Below the pieces are notes generated by a model. The model saw only the letters and a list, made by a program, of their open reading frames with translations, was not told the DNA's origin and did no database searches. Below, piece by piece: positions 27,032 to 36,943 of a stretch of DNA of 64,000 bases (position 1 is its first letter; each line of letters starts with the position of its first letter). This DNA is from Paracoccaceae bacterium (GTDB lineage: Bacteria; Pseudomonadota; Alphaproteobacteria; Rhodobacterales; Rhodobacteraceae): NCBI GenBank assembly GCA_014762635.1, contig JABURR010000088.1, positions 17,858-81,857 of the forward strand, given 5' to 3'. A program made the position numbers and the translations under genes.

Positions 27032-28363
27032 TTAGGTCAAAGCCGCCTCGGCGGCCATGCCCAGACGCAGCAACCGGTCCTCTTCGCCCGGCAGACCCAT
27101 GAGCATCACGCCCGTCGACGGAATGCCCGTCGGCAGGGTCAGCGCGCACAGGCCCATGAGGTTGCCGATGCGCGTATTGCGCAGGGTCAGCAGGTTCTCG
27201 GTGACGTAAAAGTCGTGGTCGGCTTCCAACTGCGCAATCTTAGGCGGCAGGATCGGCGCGGTCGGAATAATCACTGCGTCATAGCCCGCGACCGCCTCGG
27301 CCCAGGTCGCCCGATGGCGGTGCAACTCCTGCCAGGCGCGGATATGGTCCACGGCCGAGAACTTCGCGCCTCCGCGGAATCGCTCGAGGATCTCGGCATA
27401 CATCTTCTCGGGCGCGGCCTCGATCACGTCTTTCCAATAGGCATAGCCTTCGGGCGCGAACAGCGCGGGCGCCAGCTTGGCGGCCTCGGCCACGAAGGGC
27501 AGTTCGCGCCGCTCGATCACCGCGCCCGCGGCCTCGAACCGCTCCAGCGCGTGGTCGAACCCGGCCTGTGGCTCGGCCCGGACACCCTCCATCGCGACGG
27601 TTTCCAGGACCATCAGGCGCTTGCCCCGCATGCTGCTGCCGTGCAGGTCCGGCGCCTTGCGGCCTTCGAAAGCGGCCAGCATCAGCGCGCAATCCTCAAC
27701 CGTGCGGCAAAGCGGGCCGACGGTGTCGAAGCTTTCGGCCAGCGGCACGACGCCCTCAAGGCTGATCCGGCCATGAGTGGTCTTCAGACCCACGAGATCG
27801 TTCCAGACCGACGGGATGCGCACCGATCCGCCCGTATCAGAGCCGACCGCACCCGCCGCCAGCCCGAAGGCGACCGAGGTCGCGGCCCCTGAGGATGACC
27901 CGCCCGGCACCGCCTCGGCGTCATTCACGCAGGGCGGCGTCGCGGTGACCGGGTTGTAGCCCAGCCCCGAGAAGGCGAGTTCGGACATATGTGTCTTACC
28001 CAGGCAGACGAGACCCGCCGCCGTGGCATTCCGCAGCACGGGCGCATCACGGTCGGGCACCCGACCTTCCAGCAGGGCAGACCCGGCCTCGGTCGCAACA
28101 CCGGCGGTGTCGAACAGGTCCTTCCAGCTGATCGGAACGCCGTCGAGCGGCGAACGGCGAAGCCCCAGCTTCGCGCGTTCCGACGCGGCCCGGGATTCTT
28201 CCAACGCCCGGTCGATGGTCAGCCGGGCATAGATCTTGTCGCGCAGGGGGTGGGCCTGGATCGCGTCCAGATACATGCTCGCAAGGTCCATCGGGTCGAT
28301 CTCGCCCGCCTCGATTCCCCGCCCCAGATCGGCGGCCGACATCTGCAACCAGTTCTCGCGCAT
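27032..28363 (-). CDS. Amidase signature family enzyme
   Basis: A 443-residue amidase signature enzyme with the Ser-cisSer-Lys machinery: PISWKDLFDTAG (Lys) and PGGSSSGAATSVAFGLAAGAVGSDTGGSVRIP (serines). It resembles GatA-like amidases, but no gatB/gatC is near, so it is probably an amide hydrolase of unknown substrate. Start set at the ATG at 28363 (MRENWLQMSAADLG). Divergent from the UbiH-like gene. Confidence 0.88.
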   Translation of the reverse strand: MRENWLQMSAADLGRGIEAGEIDPMDLASMYLDAIQAHPLRDKIYARLTIDRALEESRAASERAKLGLRRSPLDGVPISWKDLFDTAGVATEAGSALLEGRVPDRDAPVLRNATAAGLVCLGKTHMSELAFSGLGYNPVTATPPCVNDAEAVPGGSSSGAATSVAFGLAAGAVGSDTGGSVRIPSVWNDLVGLKTTHGRISLEGVVPLAESFDTVGPLCRTVEDCALMLAAFEGRKAPDLHGSSMRGKRLMVLETVAMEGVRAEPQAGFDHALERFEAAGAVIERRELPFVAEAAKLAPALFAPEGYAYWKDVIEAAPEKMYAEILERFRGGAKFSAVDHIRAWQELHRHRATWAEAVAGYDAVIIPTAPILPPKIAQLEADHDFYVTENLLTLRNTRIGNLMGLCALTLPTGIPSTGVMLMGLPGEEDRLLRLGMAAEAALT

Positions 28364-28444
28364 CCTGCCCTCCTGTCTTTCGCCGCGACGGTAGCGGCAG
28401 TGCGGCGCATGGACAATCCCGTGCGCGCATTCATATAGAGGATC

Positions 28445-29671
28445 ATGACACGCGATGCCGATATCCTGATCGTTGGCGGTGGGCTCAACGGGGCGACGCT
28501 GGCCTTGGCGCTTGCCCAGGCAGGGATGACCGTCACCCTGATCGACGCGCAGCCCGCGGGGGTCCAGTCCCGCGACGATTTCGACGGGCGCGGCTATGCG
28601 CTGGCCCTGTCGTCGCAGCGGCTTTTGAAAGCAATCGGTCTTTGGGGCGGGCTGGCGGAGCATTCGCAGCCGATCCTCGAGATCAAGGTCACGGACGGGC
28701 GCGCCGGGGAAGGCCCCTCGCCCTTCGTGCTGGAGTTCGACCACGCCGAGATCGAAGAAGGCCCGATGGGCTACATGCTCGAGGATCGCTTCCTGCGGCA
28801 AGCGTTGCAGGCACGGTTGCCCGAGACGCCCGGGCTGACCGTATTGCCGGGCGAGACCGTCACCGATCACGAGGTCACGGATGCCGGGGTTTCGGTAACC
28901 TTGGCCTCGGGCAAGCGGCTTTCGGCCAAGCTTCTGGTGGGCTGCGACGGCGCGTCCTCGCCCACAGGCGCGCGGGCCGGGATCAAGCGCACGGGCTGGG
29001 GCTATGGCCAGACCGCGCTGGTTTGCGCGGTGGCCCATGAACATCCGCATCACGGCATCGCGCACCAATTCTTCATGCCGCCCGGGCCGCTGGCGATCCT
29101 GCCGCTGACGGGCAACCGATCGTCGATCGTCTGGACCGAAACCGAGGCCGAGGCGCAGCGGATCCAGGCAATGGACGACGCGGGATACCTTGAAGAACTG
29201 CGCCCGCGTTTCGGTGATTTCCTGGGCGAGATCAGCCTTGCAGGGGCCCGATTCACCTATCCGCTGTTCCTGTCGGTCGCCGACCGCTTCGCCGCGCCGC
29301 GTCTTGCGCTGGTTGGGGACGCGGCGCACCGGGTGCACCCGATCGCGGGCCAGGGCTTGAACGCGGGGCTCAAGGACGTGGCAGCACTTGCCCAGGTTGT
29401 GGTGGAAGCCCGCCGCCGGGGCGAGGATTTCGGCCGCATCGACGTGCTGGAGCGTTACCAGCGTTGGCGTCGCTTCGACACCGCGACGCTGGCCGTCGCC
29501 ACGGACGGGTTCAACCGGCTCTTCTCGAACGACAACCCGCTTCTGCGACTGGCGCGCGACCTCGGCCTTGGGGCGGTCAACGCCATGCCCGGCCTGCGCC
29601 GCAGCTTCATCCGCGAGGCCGCAGGCCTGACCGGAGACCTGCCGCGGCTCTTGCAGGGCCGCGCGATCTGA
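28445..29671 (+). CDS. UbiH/UbiF-family FAD-dependent hydroxylase
   Basis: A 408-residue flavin monooxygenase. It has the N-terminal FAD-binding ADILIVGGGLNGATLALALAQAG, the DG-type motif LLVGCDGASSPTGARAG and the second FAD motif RLALVGDAAHRVHPIAGQGLNAGLKD. It acts on an aromatic ubiquinone precursor at the inner membrane. Which ring position (C5, C6 or C1) it hydroxylates cannot be decided from sequence; alphaproteobacterial members are sometimes broad in regioselectivity. Confidence 0.88.
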   Translation: MTRDADILIVGGGLNGATLALALAQAGMTVTLIDAQPAGVQSRDDFDGRGYALALSSQRLLKAIGLWGGLAEHSQPILEIKVTDGRAGEGPSPFVLEFDHAEIEEGPMGYMLEDRFLRQALQARLPETPGLTVLPGETVTDHEVTDAGVSVTLASGKRLSAKLLVGCDGASSPTGARAGIKRTGWGYGQTALVCAVAHEHPHHGIAHQFFMPPGPLAILPLTGNRSSIVWTETEAEAQRIQAMDDAGYLEELRPRFGDFLGEISLAGARFTYPLFLSVADRFAAPRLALVGDAAHRVHPIAGQGLNAGLKDVAALAQVVVEARRRGEDFGRIDVLERYQRWRRFDTATLAVATDGFNRLFSNDNPLLRLARDLGLGAVNAMPGLRRSFIREAAGLTGDLPRLLQGRAI

Positions 29672-29673
29672 GA

Positions 29674-29856
29674 TCAGTCGAGGCGGCGCGCCTCGTCAAT
29701 CAGCATGACCGGGATCCCGTTGCGGATCGGGAAGGCAAGCCGCGCCGGTTTGGACACCAGTTCCTGCTTCTCGGCGTCATAGGTCAGTGTCGCCTGGGTT
29801 TGCGGGCAGACCAGCGCCTCCAGCATGCGGCGGTCGAAGTCCACACTTTCGCTCAT
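29674..29856 (-). CDS. Trm112 family protein
   Basis: A 60-residue protein with [20 protein letters not shown] and [19 protein letters not shown], the Trm112/UPF0434 fold. Eukaryotic and archaeal Trm112 is an activating platform for methyltransferases; the bacterial role is unclear. One of the usual zinc-binding CxxC pairs is reduced (VCPQTQ), as in many bacterial members. Its ATG overlaps the stop of the preceding Lon-domain gene. Confidence 0.85.
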   Translation of the reverse strand: MSESVDFDRRMLEALVCPQTQATLTYDAEKQELVSKPARLAFPIRNGIPVMLIDEARRLD

Positions 29857-30503
29857 TGCACGATTTCTCCGTCCGATCCGCCACGCAGGGCGAATTCCAT
29901 CAACGTTACCAGGGTTTCGCGCCGGGTTGTCAGCGAGGGCGCCTCAAGCAGCGCCTGCTTGTCCTCGGGGCTGAACGGGCAGAGCATCGAGAGCGAATTG
30001 ATCAGCAACTCGTCGTCGGCCTCGTTCAGGGACTCCCAGTCGGTCTTGAGGTCCCTGGACTCGAAATACCGCCGCAACAGCCTCATCAGGATCTCGCGGT
30101 CGAATTCCATGTCATGTTCCGGGCCGCCGAGATCGCGCTCAAACCCGTCCCACGAGACATCGCAGCGGATATAGGGCGTGAAGCCTTCCACCTGCCCGCG
30201 GATCCGGAAGCGCGACACCCCGGCAAGGGTGATCATGTAGCGGCCGTCCTCGGTCTCGGAAAACCCGGTCAACCTGCCCGCGCAGCCGATGCTGTGCAGC
30301 TTCTCCTTTTCGCCGCCGGGCGTCTCGAGCGGCTGGACCATCCCGATCAGGCGATGGGAGGTCTTCATGGTATCATCGAGCATCGCAAGGTAGCGCGGCT
30401 CGAAGATGTGCAAAGGCAAACGCGCCCGAGGCAGCAAAAGCGCCCCGGGCAGCGGAAACACTGGAATCGTGCCAGGCAAATCGGCTGCTGAAATCATACG
30501 CAT
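29853..30503 (-). CDS. LON peptidase N-terminal (substrate-binding) domain protein
   Basis: A 216-residue protein consisting of the Lon N-terminal PUA-like domain only: [62 protein letters not shown], and a helical tail. No AAA or protease domain is present. It sits in an apparent operon: thioredoxin-TPR gene, 20 bp, this gene, then a 4-bp overlap with Trm112. A role in protein quality control is inferred from the neighbours. Confidence 0.85.
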   Translation of the reverse strand: MRMISAADLPGTIPVFPLPGALLLPRARLPLHIFEPRYLAMLDDTMKTSHRLIGMVQPLETPGGEKEKLHSIGCAGRLTGFSETEDGRYMITLAGVSRFRIRGQVEGFTPYIRCDVSWDGFERDLGGPEHDMEFDREILMRLLRRYFESRDLKTDWESLNEADDELLINSLSMLCPFSPEDKQALLEAPSLTTRRETLVTLMEFALRGGSDGEIVQ

Positions 30504-30523
30504 CAGCTAGGCCGCCCGGCGCA

Positions 30524-31453
30524 TCAGGCAAATATCATCGACGAGAGTTTGCGCCGACCGCTCAAGGCAATCGGATCCTGTGGCTTCAGCGCATCGAAAA
30601 TCTTGAAGAGCTGGGTCTTCGCGGCGGCATCGTCCCATTCACGATCCCGGCGGAAGATTTCAAGAAGTTCGGTCACCGCCTCTTCCACTTGGCCCGCCGC
30701 GTGCAGCGCCATGGCCAGGTCGAACCGGGCCTGAAGGTCATCCGGAGCGGCCTCGACCTTCGTGCGAAGCTCGTCCACGGGGCCGGCCTTCTCGGCCTGG
30801 CGGGCAAGTTCGATCTGGGCACGCGCGGCTTCGAGTTCCGGAGCATTAGCGATCTCGGCAGGCGCACCGTTCAGGATCGCCTCGGCCTCGTCGGGATTGT
30901 CCGCCGCAAGGTGGGCGCGGACCAGGCCACCCCAGGCGGCAGCATTGGTCGAGTCTTCCTCGATGATCGCGGCGAAGGTCTGGGCGGCGTCCGCAACGGC
31001 GCCTTCCTCCAGCATCTGCTCGGCGGCCTCGATCGCCTCGGCCAGACCATCGTCGCCGCCTTCGCCACCCATGGCGGTCAGGCGCTGCACGAACTCCTTG
31101 ATCTGGGACTGCGGCACCGCGCCCTGGAACCCATCCACCGGCTTGCCCTGGAAGAAGGCATAGACGGTCGGGATCGACTGGATGCGAAGCTGCGCCGAGA
31201 TCTGTTGGTTCTCGTCCACGTTGACCTTGACCATGCGGACCTTGCCGCCGGCCTCGGTCACGGCGGCCTCGAGCATCGGGCCGAGGGTCTTGCACGGGCC
31301 ACACCAGGGCGCCCAGAAATCGACGATGACCGGAACCTCCTGCGAGGCGTCGATCACGTCCTCCATGAAGGTGGCTTCCGTGCTGTCCTTGATCAGGTCT
31401 CCCGCGGGTGCGGCGGGTTGCGATTGTCCGAGTTCGAGCATTCCTGCCCCCAT
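30524..31453 (-). CDS. Thioredoxin-TPR co-chaperone (CnoX/YbbN-like)
   Basis: A 309-residue protein: an N-terminal thioredoxin domain (VIVDFWAPWCGPCKTLGPMLE, with both active-site cysteines, and QLRIQSIPTVYAFFQGKPVDGFQG) and a C-terminal tetratricopeptide region (about 150-300; repeated AxxxF/YxxA helices such as LEEGAVADAAQTFAAIIEEDS and DLQARFDLAMALHAAGQVEEAV). The domain order matches E. coli CnoX, a chaperedoxin protecting GroEL/DnaK clients from over-oxidation. Here CxxC is intact, unlike E. coli CnoX (SxxC). Start at 31453 or the Met four codons later. Confidence 0.85.
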   Translation of the reverse strand: MGAGMLELGQSQPAAPAGDLIKDSTEATFMEDVIDASQEVPVIVDFWAPWCGPCKTLGPMLEAAVTEAGGKVRMVKVNVDENQQISAQLRIQSIPTVYAFFQGKPVDGFQGAVPQSQIKEFVQRLTAMGGEGGDDGLAEAIEAAEQMLEEGAVADAAQTFAAIIEEDSTNAAAWGGLVRAHLAADNPDEAEAILNGAPAEIANAPELEAARAQIELARQAEKAGPVDELRTKVEAAPDDLQARFDLAMALHAAGQVEEAVTELLEIFRRDREWDDAAAKTQLFKIFDALKPQDPIALSGRRKLSSMIFA

Positions 31454-31582
31454 ATGCGTAAGTTTCGGCCCCTATATGGGCGTCCTGATCTCAAAGGCCA
31501 AGGGTGAATGCAGGGCTATGCCGTTTACTTGGTGCCTCCGGATCCGTAGCGTTCACATGGAAACCGGGTGAAAGGACGCGCC

Positions 31583-32230
31583 ATGCCAACCCTTCTGACC
31601 TTTGGCGACAGCAATACCTACGGGACGCCGCCGATGAAGGCACGGCCCACGATGACGGTCCGTGACCGGTTCGGAGAGGATGTCCGCTGGCCCTGCGTGA
31701 CGCGCGCGGAACTCGGGCCGGACTGGACCTTGGTCGAAGAGGGCCTGCCGGGACGGACCACGCAGCATGACGATCCGATCATGGGCGCGCATATGAACGG
31801 CCGCGCCGGGCTGCGCATCGCGCTGGAAAGCCATGGGCCGATCGACGTGCTGACGCTGATGCTTGGAACCAACGACGCCAAGTCGCGTTTCGCGCCCGAG
31901 GCCTGGCGGATCACCGCGGGCATGGCCGGTCTGCTGGACATCGCGCTCTCGCCCGAGATGCAGGCCCGGCATGGGGGATACCAGGTGCTTCTCATCTGTC
32001 CGCCCGCCGTGCGCGAGATCGGCCCGCTCGCAGCGGAATTCCTGGGGGCGGAGGCGGCTTTCGACGAGGTCCCGCGCCTTTATGCCGCGCTGGCAGCGGC
32101 GCGCAGTATCGGATTCCTGGACGCAGGCCAGGTGATCGCGACCAGCACCACGGACGGGATCCACTTCGAACCCGGCGATCATCCCCCGCTGGGCCGCGCC
32201 GTCGCCGAGGCGATCCGGGCGCTTCTATAG
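31583..32230 (+). CDS. SGNH hydrolase, arylesterase/acyltransferase (MsAcT-like)
   Basis: A 215-residue SGNH/GDSL enzyme. Block I LTFGDSNTYG carries the Ser nucleophile, block III LMLGTNDAK the oxyanion Asn, and block V TDGIHFEPGDH the Asp-His pair. VRWPCVTRAELG and LVEEGLPGRTT align with the Mycobacterium smegmatis acyltransferase/perhydrolase. There is no signal peptide, so it is cytoplasmic. ATG at 31583 follows AAAGGA. The last six bases overlap the convergent xth gene. Confidence 0.85.
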   Translation: MPTLLTFGDSNTYGTPPMKARPTMTVRDRFGEDVRWPCVTRAELGPDWTLVEEGLPGRTTQHDDPIMGAHMNGRAGLRIALESHGPIDVLTLMLGTNDAKSRFAPEAWRITAGMAGLLDIALSPEMQARHGGYQVLLICPPAVREIGPLAAEFLGAEAAFDEVPRLYAALAAARSIGFLDAGQVIATSTTDGIHFEPGDHPPLGRAVAEAIRALL

Positions 32231-33013
32231 ATCGAAACTGGCAAAGACCGGCGCGTGGTCCGAGGGCTGCTCCCAGCCGCGAACATCGCGCAGGATCCGG
32301 CTGGAATGTGCCGCATTCGAAATATCCGGCGTGGCCCAGACATGGTCGAGCCGCCGCCCCTTGTCGGCCGCATCCCAATCCCTGGCGCGATAGGACCACC
32401 AGCTGTAAAGCTGCCCCTCGGGGATGTCCTTGCGGGTGATATCGACCCAGCCGCCGGACTCCTGCGTCTGGCCCAGGTGATCAACCTCGATCGGCGTGTG
32501 GCTGACGATCTTCAGAAGCTGCTTGTGGTTCCAGACGTCATCCTCGCGCGGGGCGATGTTGAGATCCCCCACAAGGATCGCCTTCTCGGGACGGTCGCAA
32601 TGGAACCAGTCGCGCATCTCGGTGAGGTAATCCAGTTTCTGGCCGAACTTCTCGTTCACCGCGCGGTCGGGCACATCGCCTCCAGCCGGAACATAGAAAT
32701 TGTGGATCACCACCCCGTTTTCCAGCCGTGCCGCCACGTGGCGGGCATGGCCGAGGCTGGCGAAATCCTTGTCGCCCATGTCCTCGAGCGGCAGTTTCGA
32801 CAGGATCGCCACGCCGTTGTAGCCCTTCTGTCCGCGCGCGACCATGTGGCCATAGCCAAGCTCGCGGAACTGCTCGGTCGGGATCTTCTCGACCGGGCTC
32901 TTGCATTCCTGCAGGCACAGGACATCTGGCCCTTCTTCCTTCAGCAGACGGGCAACGAGCCCTTCACGCAGGCGGACAGAGTTGATGTTCCAGGTGGCAA
33001 GGGTGAAGGGCAT
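32225..33013 (-). CDS. xth: Exodeoxyribonuclease III
   Basis: A 262-residue Mg-dependent AP endonuclease/3'-5' exonuclease for base excision repair. It has ATWNINSVR, LCLQECKSP (metal Glu), ILVGDLNIAPREDDVWNHK (catalytic Asp-Asn), GWVDITRKD, RRLDHVWATPD and the C-terminal SDHAPVFA (catalytic Asp-His). All catalytic residues are in place. ATG at 33013. Confidence 0.95.
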   Translation of the reverse strand: MPFTLATWNINSVRLREGLVARLLKEEGPDVLCLQECKSPVEKIPTEQFRELGYGHMVARGQKGYNGVAILSKLPLEDMGDKDFASLGHARHVAARLENGVVIHNFYVPAGGDVPDRAVNEKFGQKLDYLTEMRDWFHCDRPEKAILVGDLNIAPREDDVWNHKQLLKIVSHTPIEVDHLGQTQESGGWVDITRKDIPEGQLYSWWSYRARDWDAADKGRRLDHVWATPDISNAAHSSRILRDVRGWEQPSDHAPVFASFDL

Positions 33014-33064
33014 GGGCGTCTCCGGTCAAGGTTACGCGGAACCTAGTGTCCCGGTCCCGAAGCC

Positions 33065-33715
33065 TCAACCTGTCTTGATCTCGATCGCGCTCTGATGCGG
33101 AAAATCCCCTTCCGCGATATAAGCCTCTTCCTCGGGCGAGGAGACGCGGCCATAGATCGGGTTGCGATGCGGATGGCGCCCGAAACGCTGGATGATCCCG
33201 CGTACCCGCTCGGCCTGCTGCACCGGGCGATCCATCATCGGCAGAAGCGACTCCGGCGCGATATCCGGCTGTTTCTTGGACAGCTCGAGGCAAAGGTCCA
33301 TCCGCGCCATATGGTCCGGCCCCTCGCAATGGGAGATGGCGACGATGAAGAACTGCCGCTCCCACGTGTTTTTCAGCGCCTCGTAGTGGCCGTTCTCGAG
33401 CGCCTCCAACGCCAGCCGGCAGGACTTGATATCCTGCCCGAACGCCGCCGGCGTGTCGCGCCAGAGCGAGCGGGGAAACTGGTCAAGCGCAATCAGAAGC
33501 GCGAGCCGCCCACGCGGGGTTTCGGCCCAATGATCCAATTCGCCCCGAGCCGCGGCCACCGTCAGGCCTTCGTAGTCGCGGATGATCGCCTCATCCATGC
33601 CGCCCCGCATCCGCTCTTCCCAGAAGGCGCGATGGGTCTCCACATCCTCCCAATGGCCGTTCTCGGGGAACCAGAAGTCGAGCACGTCCTCGGGCTTGTA
33701 TGATTGATCCGTCAT
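33065..33715 (-). CDS. DUF924 family protein
   Basis: A 216-residue all-helical protein with the DUF924 blocks VLDFWFPENGHWE, LDQFPRSLWRDTPAAFGQD, FFIVAISHCEG and RFGRHPHRNPIYGR. The structure predicted for the family is TPR-like; function is unknown. It starts at the ATG at 33715 (MTDQSYKPEDV). Confidence 0.85.
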   Translation of the reverse strand: MTDQSYKPEDVLDFWFPENGHWEDVETHRAFWEERMRGGMDEAIIRDYEGLTVAAARGELDHWAETPRGRLALLIALDQFPRSLWRDTPAAFGQDIKSCRLALEALENGHYEALKNTWERQFFIVAISHCEGPDHMARMDLCLELSKKQPDIAPESLLPMMDRPVQQAERVRGIIQRFGRHPHRNPIYGRVSSPEEEAYIAEGDFPHQSAIEIKTG

Positions 33716-33746
33716 GCGCAGCGCCTCCCTTGGGGAATGCAGCACG

Positions 33747-33774
33747 AAAAAAAGGCCGGGCGCAAGGCCCGGCC
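33747..33774 (-). terminator. Rho-independent terminator of the CenR-like gene
   Basis: Read on the minus strand: an 8-bp stem (33767-33774 with 33754-33761, loop 33762-33766) followed by seven T (33747-33753). It lies 49 bp beyond the stop of the response regulator and separates it from the DUF924 gene. Confidence 0.85.
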
Positions 33775-33822
33775 AGTCCAACAGGGAGGTTCACGCCATG
33801 ACCCGGACGTGAAACGGGAACT

Positions 33823-34509
33823 CTATGCTACTAATCTATATCCCCCGGCCTCCGTGACAAGGAGTCGGGCGTTAGAAGGATCCGGTTCGATCTTCTGACG
33901 CAGCCGGTAGATGTGGGTTTCCAGCGTGTGGGTGGTGACCCCGGCGTTGTAGCCCCAGACCTCGTGCAGCAGGATATCGCGCGGCACCACTCCTTCGGCG
34001 GAACGGTACAAGAACTTGAGAATATTGGTTTCTTTCTCGGTGAGGCGGATCTTCTTGTCCTCCTCGGTGATGAGCATCTTCATCGATGGCTTGAACGTGT
34101 AGGGCCCAAGCTGGAACACCGCGTCCTCGGATTGCTCATGCTGGCGCAATTGTGCGCGGATGCGGGCCAAAAGTACCGGGTATTTGAACGGTTTGGTGAT
34201 GTAGTCGTTCGCCCCGGCATCGAGACCCAGGATCGTATCGGCGTCGGAATCATGCCCCGTGAGCATCAGGACCGGGCATTTCACCCCGTTCTTGCGCAGC
34301 ACGCGGCAGAGCTCGCGGCCATCGGTATCGGGCAGGCCCACGTCGAGGATCACGAGGTCGTAGATCGCCTCGCGCGCCTTGACCATGGCTTCCTGCCCGT
34401 TGCCGGCCTCGAAGACATCGAAATCCTCGGTCATGACCAGTTGTTCGGACAGCGCCTCGCGCAGGTCGTCGTCGTCATCGACAAGAAGGATCTTTTTCAG
34501 CGTCGCCAT
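33823..34509 (-). CDS. cenR: OmpR-family response regulator, CenR-like
   Basis: A 228-residue two-component regulator. The receiver domain has the acidic triad start ILLVDDDDDL, the phosphoacceptor in LVILDVGLPDTDG, the switch Thr in VLMLTGHD and the Lys in ITKPFKYP. The C-terminal winged helix shows RLTEKETNILKFLYRS and VTTHTLETHIYRLRQKIEPDP. The sequence closely resembles CenR, the essential envelope regulator of Caulobacter and Rhodobacter sphaeroides (my recollection). No histidine kinase is adjacent, as is usual for cenR. Start: ATG at 34509 (MATLKKILLVDD). Confidence 0.8.
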   Translation of the reverse strand: MATLKKILLVDDDDDLREALSEQLVMTEDFDVFEAGNGQEAMVKAREAIYDLVILDVGLPDTDGRELCRVLRKNGVKCPVLMLTGHDSDADTILGLDAGANDYITKPFKYPVLLARIRAQLRQHEQSEDAVFQLGPYTFKPSMKMLITEEDKKIRLTEKETNILKFLYRSAEGVVPRDILLHEVWGYNAGVTTHTLETHIYRLRQKIEPDPSNARLLVTEAGGYRLVA

Positions 34510-34666
34510 GGGGTACTCCTCCGGTGTTGATCCAAGAGTTGCCGATGCCGGGGCTTGAGGACAAGATATGTGTCTGCCGTCTCACGCGCTCGTGTCGAAA
34601 GGTCAGCAATTGTTTCATCTTCTTTCAAACACCGCTAGATCAGCAGGGTAACTGTCTGGAGCCGGT

Positions 34667-35755
34667 ATGGCGCTTTCTCCGACTCTCGTCGAACAACTCG
34701 CCCGCGCCCGCGCCGATCTGCGGATCGGCGTGCCCGTCGTGCTGCGCGACTCCGGCGGCGGCCTTCTGGTTGTCGCGGCCGAGGCGCTGGGCGCGGAACG
34801 GCTGGCGGGTCTGCGCGGCTTGGGCAAACCGGTTCTGGCCATCACCGCGCGCCGGGCCGAAACGCTGAAGGCGCGGCCCTATGACGGGGATCTTGCGCGG
34901 ATTGCGGTGCCAGAAGACGCGGATCTTGCCTGGATCGAAGGCGTGGCCGATCCTGCCGATGACCTGTCGCAGCCGATGAAAGGCCCGCTCCGGTCCGAGC
35001 GGGAGGGTTCGGCGGAACTGCATCGCGCGGCGCTGAAACTGGCAAAATCAGCGCGGCTTTTGCCAGCGGTCGTTGCGGTTTCGGTGGCCGATCCCCATGC
35101 GCTGGCGGCAAGCCAAGGGCTGACCCTGCTCGACGCCGCACAGATCGCGCCGCTGCTCGAAGGTACCAGCCACCTGCACGAGGTGATCGCCGCCCGCGTC
35201 CCGCTGGAACTGGCCGAAACGGCGCGCCTCCATGTCTTTCGCCCCGAGGATGGCGGCGAGGAGCATTACGCCATCGAGGTTGGCCGCCCGGACCGGGCGC
35301 ATCCCGTTCTGGCGCGGCTCCATTCGGCCTGTTTCACCGGGGACCTGCTGGGCAGCCTGAAATGCGACTGCGGCCCGCAACTGGCCGCCGCGCTGAAGCG
35401 CATGGGCGAGGAAGGCGCGGGCGTGCTCCTCTACCTCAACCAGGAGGGCCGGGGCATTGGCCTCGCCAACAAGATGCGCGCCTATTCGTTACAGGACCAG
35501 GGCTTTGACACGGTGGAGGCCAACCACCGGCTGGGCTTCGAGGATGACGAGCGCGACTTCCGCATCGGCGCCGAAATCCTTAATCGCATGGGCTTTTCCG
35601 CCGTTCGGCTGCTGACCAACAACCCCGCCAAGGTGGCGATGATGGAGAACTGCGGGATCACGGTGACCGAGCGCGTTCCGCTGAAGGTCGGCCTCAACCC
35701 GCTGAACGAGAAATACCTCGACACCAAGGCGAAGAAATCGGGGCATATCCTGTGA
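34667..35755 (+). CDS. ribA: GTP cyclohydrolase II (RibA) with degenerate N-terminal domain
   Basis: A 362-residue protein. The C-terminal domain (about 165-362) is a complete GTP cyclohydrolase [20 protein letters not shown] (zinc cysteines), [19 protein letters not shown], and [18 protein letters not shown]. It converts GTP to the first pyrimidine intermediate of riboflavin synthesis. The N-terminal 160 residues resemble a RibB-like domain without recognisable catalytic acidic motif, typical of this alphaproteobacterial form. The stop overlaps the L,D-transpeptidase GTG by four bases. Confidence 0.92.
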   Translation: MALSPTLVEQLARARADLRIGVPVVLRDSGGGLLVVAAEALGAERLAGLRGLGKPVLAITARRAETLKARPYDGDLARIAVPEDADLAWIEGVADPADDLSQPMKGPLRSEREGSAELHRAALKLAKSARLLPAVVAVSVADPHALAASQGLTLLDAAQIAPLLEGTSHLHEVIAARVPLELAETARLHVFRPEDGGEEHYAIEVGRPDRAHPVLARLHSACFTGDLLGSLKCDCGPQLAAALKRMGEEGAGVLLYLNQEGRGIGLANKMRAYSLQDQGFDTVEANHRLGFEDDERDFRIGAEILNRMGFSAVRLLTNNPAKVAMMENCGITVTERVPLKVGLNPLNEKYLDTKAKKSGHIL

Positions 35756-36252
35756 CGCCAGCCGATCTGGTCCTGACGCCCACGCATCTGCGTTTCATGG
35801 GTCGGAAATTCCCCTGTTCCATCGGGCGCGGCGGCATTTCCGCCAAGAAACGCGAAGGCGACGGGGCGACGCCCGCAGGCATTCACCGGATCACAGGCTG
35901 CCTCTATCGCCCCGACCGAATCGCGCCGCCCTGCGGCTGGGCGGTACCGATCCGGCCCGGAGACCTGTGGTCCGACGATCCCGGGCACGCGGATTACAAC
36001 CTTATGGTCCGCGCGCCCTATCCCCACAGCCATGAGAAACTGCGCCGGGCGGACCGGCTGTATGACCTGGTGCTGCTGAGCGACTGGAACTGGCCCTTCG
36101 CGCAGTCCGGCGCGGGGTCGGCGATCTTTCTGCACCGCTGGCGCAAGCCCGGCCACCCGACCGAGGGCTGCGTGGCCTTTCGGCCCGATCACCTGGCGTG
36201 GATTACCGCGCGGATCACCCCCGGATCACGACTGATCGTGCCTCAGCCGTAG
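35752..36252 (+). CDS. L,D-transpeptidase (YkuD domain) family protein
   Basis: A 166-residue YkuD-type protein: [21 protein letters not shown] contains the His and the nucleophilic Cys of the HXX..SxGC signature (here EGC). [12 protein letters not shown] is the conserved N-terminal block. No signal peptide is visible, so it may be cytoplasmic, like other YbiS-unrelated short members; catalytic role in peptidoglycan cross-linking is therefore uncertain. GTG start overlaps ribA. Confidence 0.8.
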   Translation: MTPADLVLTPTHLRFMGRKFPCSIGRGGISAKKREGDGATPAGIHRITGCLYRPDRIAPPCGWAVPIRPGDLWSDDPGHADYNLMVRAPYPHSHEKLRRADRLYDLVLLSDWNWPFAQSGAGSAIFLHRWRKPGHPTEGCVAFRPDHLAWITARITPGSRLIVPQP

Positions 36253-36896
36253 TCGCGATCCCCGAAAATGGCGGAACCCACGCGGACATGGGTCGCGCCC
36301 TGGGCGATGGCGCTCTCGAAATCGCTGCTCATCCCCATGGAAAGCTGCTCCAACCCGTTGCGCGCGGCGATCTTTTTCAGCAGCGCGAAATGCAGCGCGG
36401 GTTCTTCCTCCACCGGCGGGATGCACATGAGGCCCACGATCGGCAGGCCCATCTCGCGGCACTCGGCGATGAAGGCGTCGGCCTCGGCGGGCATGATCCC
36501 GGCCTTTTGCGGTTCTTCCCCGGTGTTGACCTGGATGAACAGCGGGGGGCAATGGCCGGTTTCCTCGGCCAGCCGCGCCAGCGTTTTCGCCAGCTTGGGC
36601 CGGTCAAGCGTGTGGATCACGTCGAACAGATCCAGCGCCTGGCGGGCCTTGTTCGTCTGCAAGGGGCCGATCAGGTGCAGCTCGATCCCGTCGTATTTCT
36701 CGCGCAGCTCGGGCCATTTTCCGGCCGCCTCCTGCACGCGGTTTTCGCCATAGATGCGCTGGCCTGCGTCAAGCGTGGCGATCACCCGCTCAAGCGGCTG
36801 CACCTTGGATACGGCGATGAGGGTAACGTCTTCGGGCGCGCGGCCCGCGTCTTTCGCGGCCTTGGCGACCTCTTGTCTGATCTCAGCCAGTCCCAT
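36243..36896 (-). CDS. YggS-family PLP homeostasis protein
   Basis: A 217-residue PLP-binding protein. The PLP lysine is in LIAVSKVQPLERV; IYGENRVQEA, HLIGPLQTNKA, IQVNTGEEPQKAG, GLMCIPP and LSMGMSSDFESAI are the family blocks (PROSC/YggS). It buffers pyridoxal phosphate; no enzyme activity known. The start is the ATG at 36896. Convergent overlap of ten bases with the L,D-transpeptidase gene. Confidence 0.92.
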   Translation of the reverse strand: MGLAEIRQEVAKAAKDAGRAPEDVTLIAVSKVQPLERVIATLDAGQRIYGENRVQEAAGKWPELREKYDGIELHLIGPLQTNKARQALDLFDVIHTLDRPKLAKTLARLAEETGHCPPLFIQVNTGEEPQKAGIMPAEADAFIAECREMGLPIVGLMCIPPVEEEPALHFALLKKIAARNGLEQLSMGMSSDFESAIAQGATHVRVGSAIFGDRDYG

Positions 36897-36943
36897 GTCC
36901 TGCCTCCGGTCGTGTTGGCCGACAGATGCCACGGAACCGCCCC

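Noticed and set aside
25556..27892. 778-codon plus-strand frame across aminotransferase and amidase genes
   Set aside because: Shadow frame: both minus-strand genes carry complete catalytic motifs.
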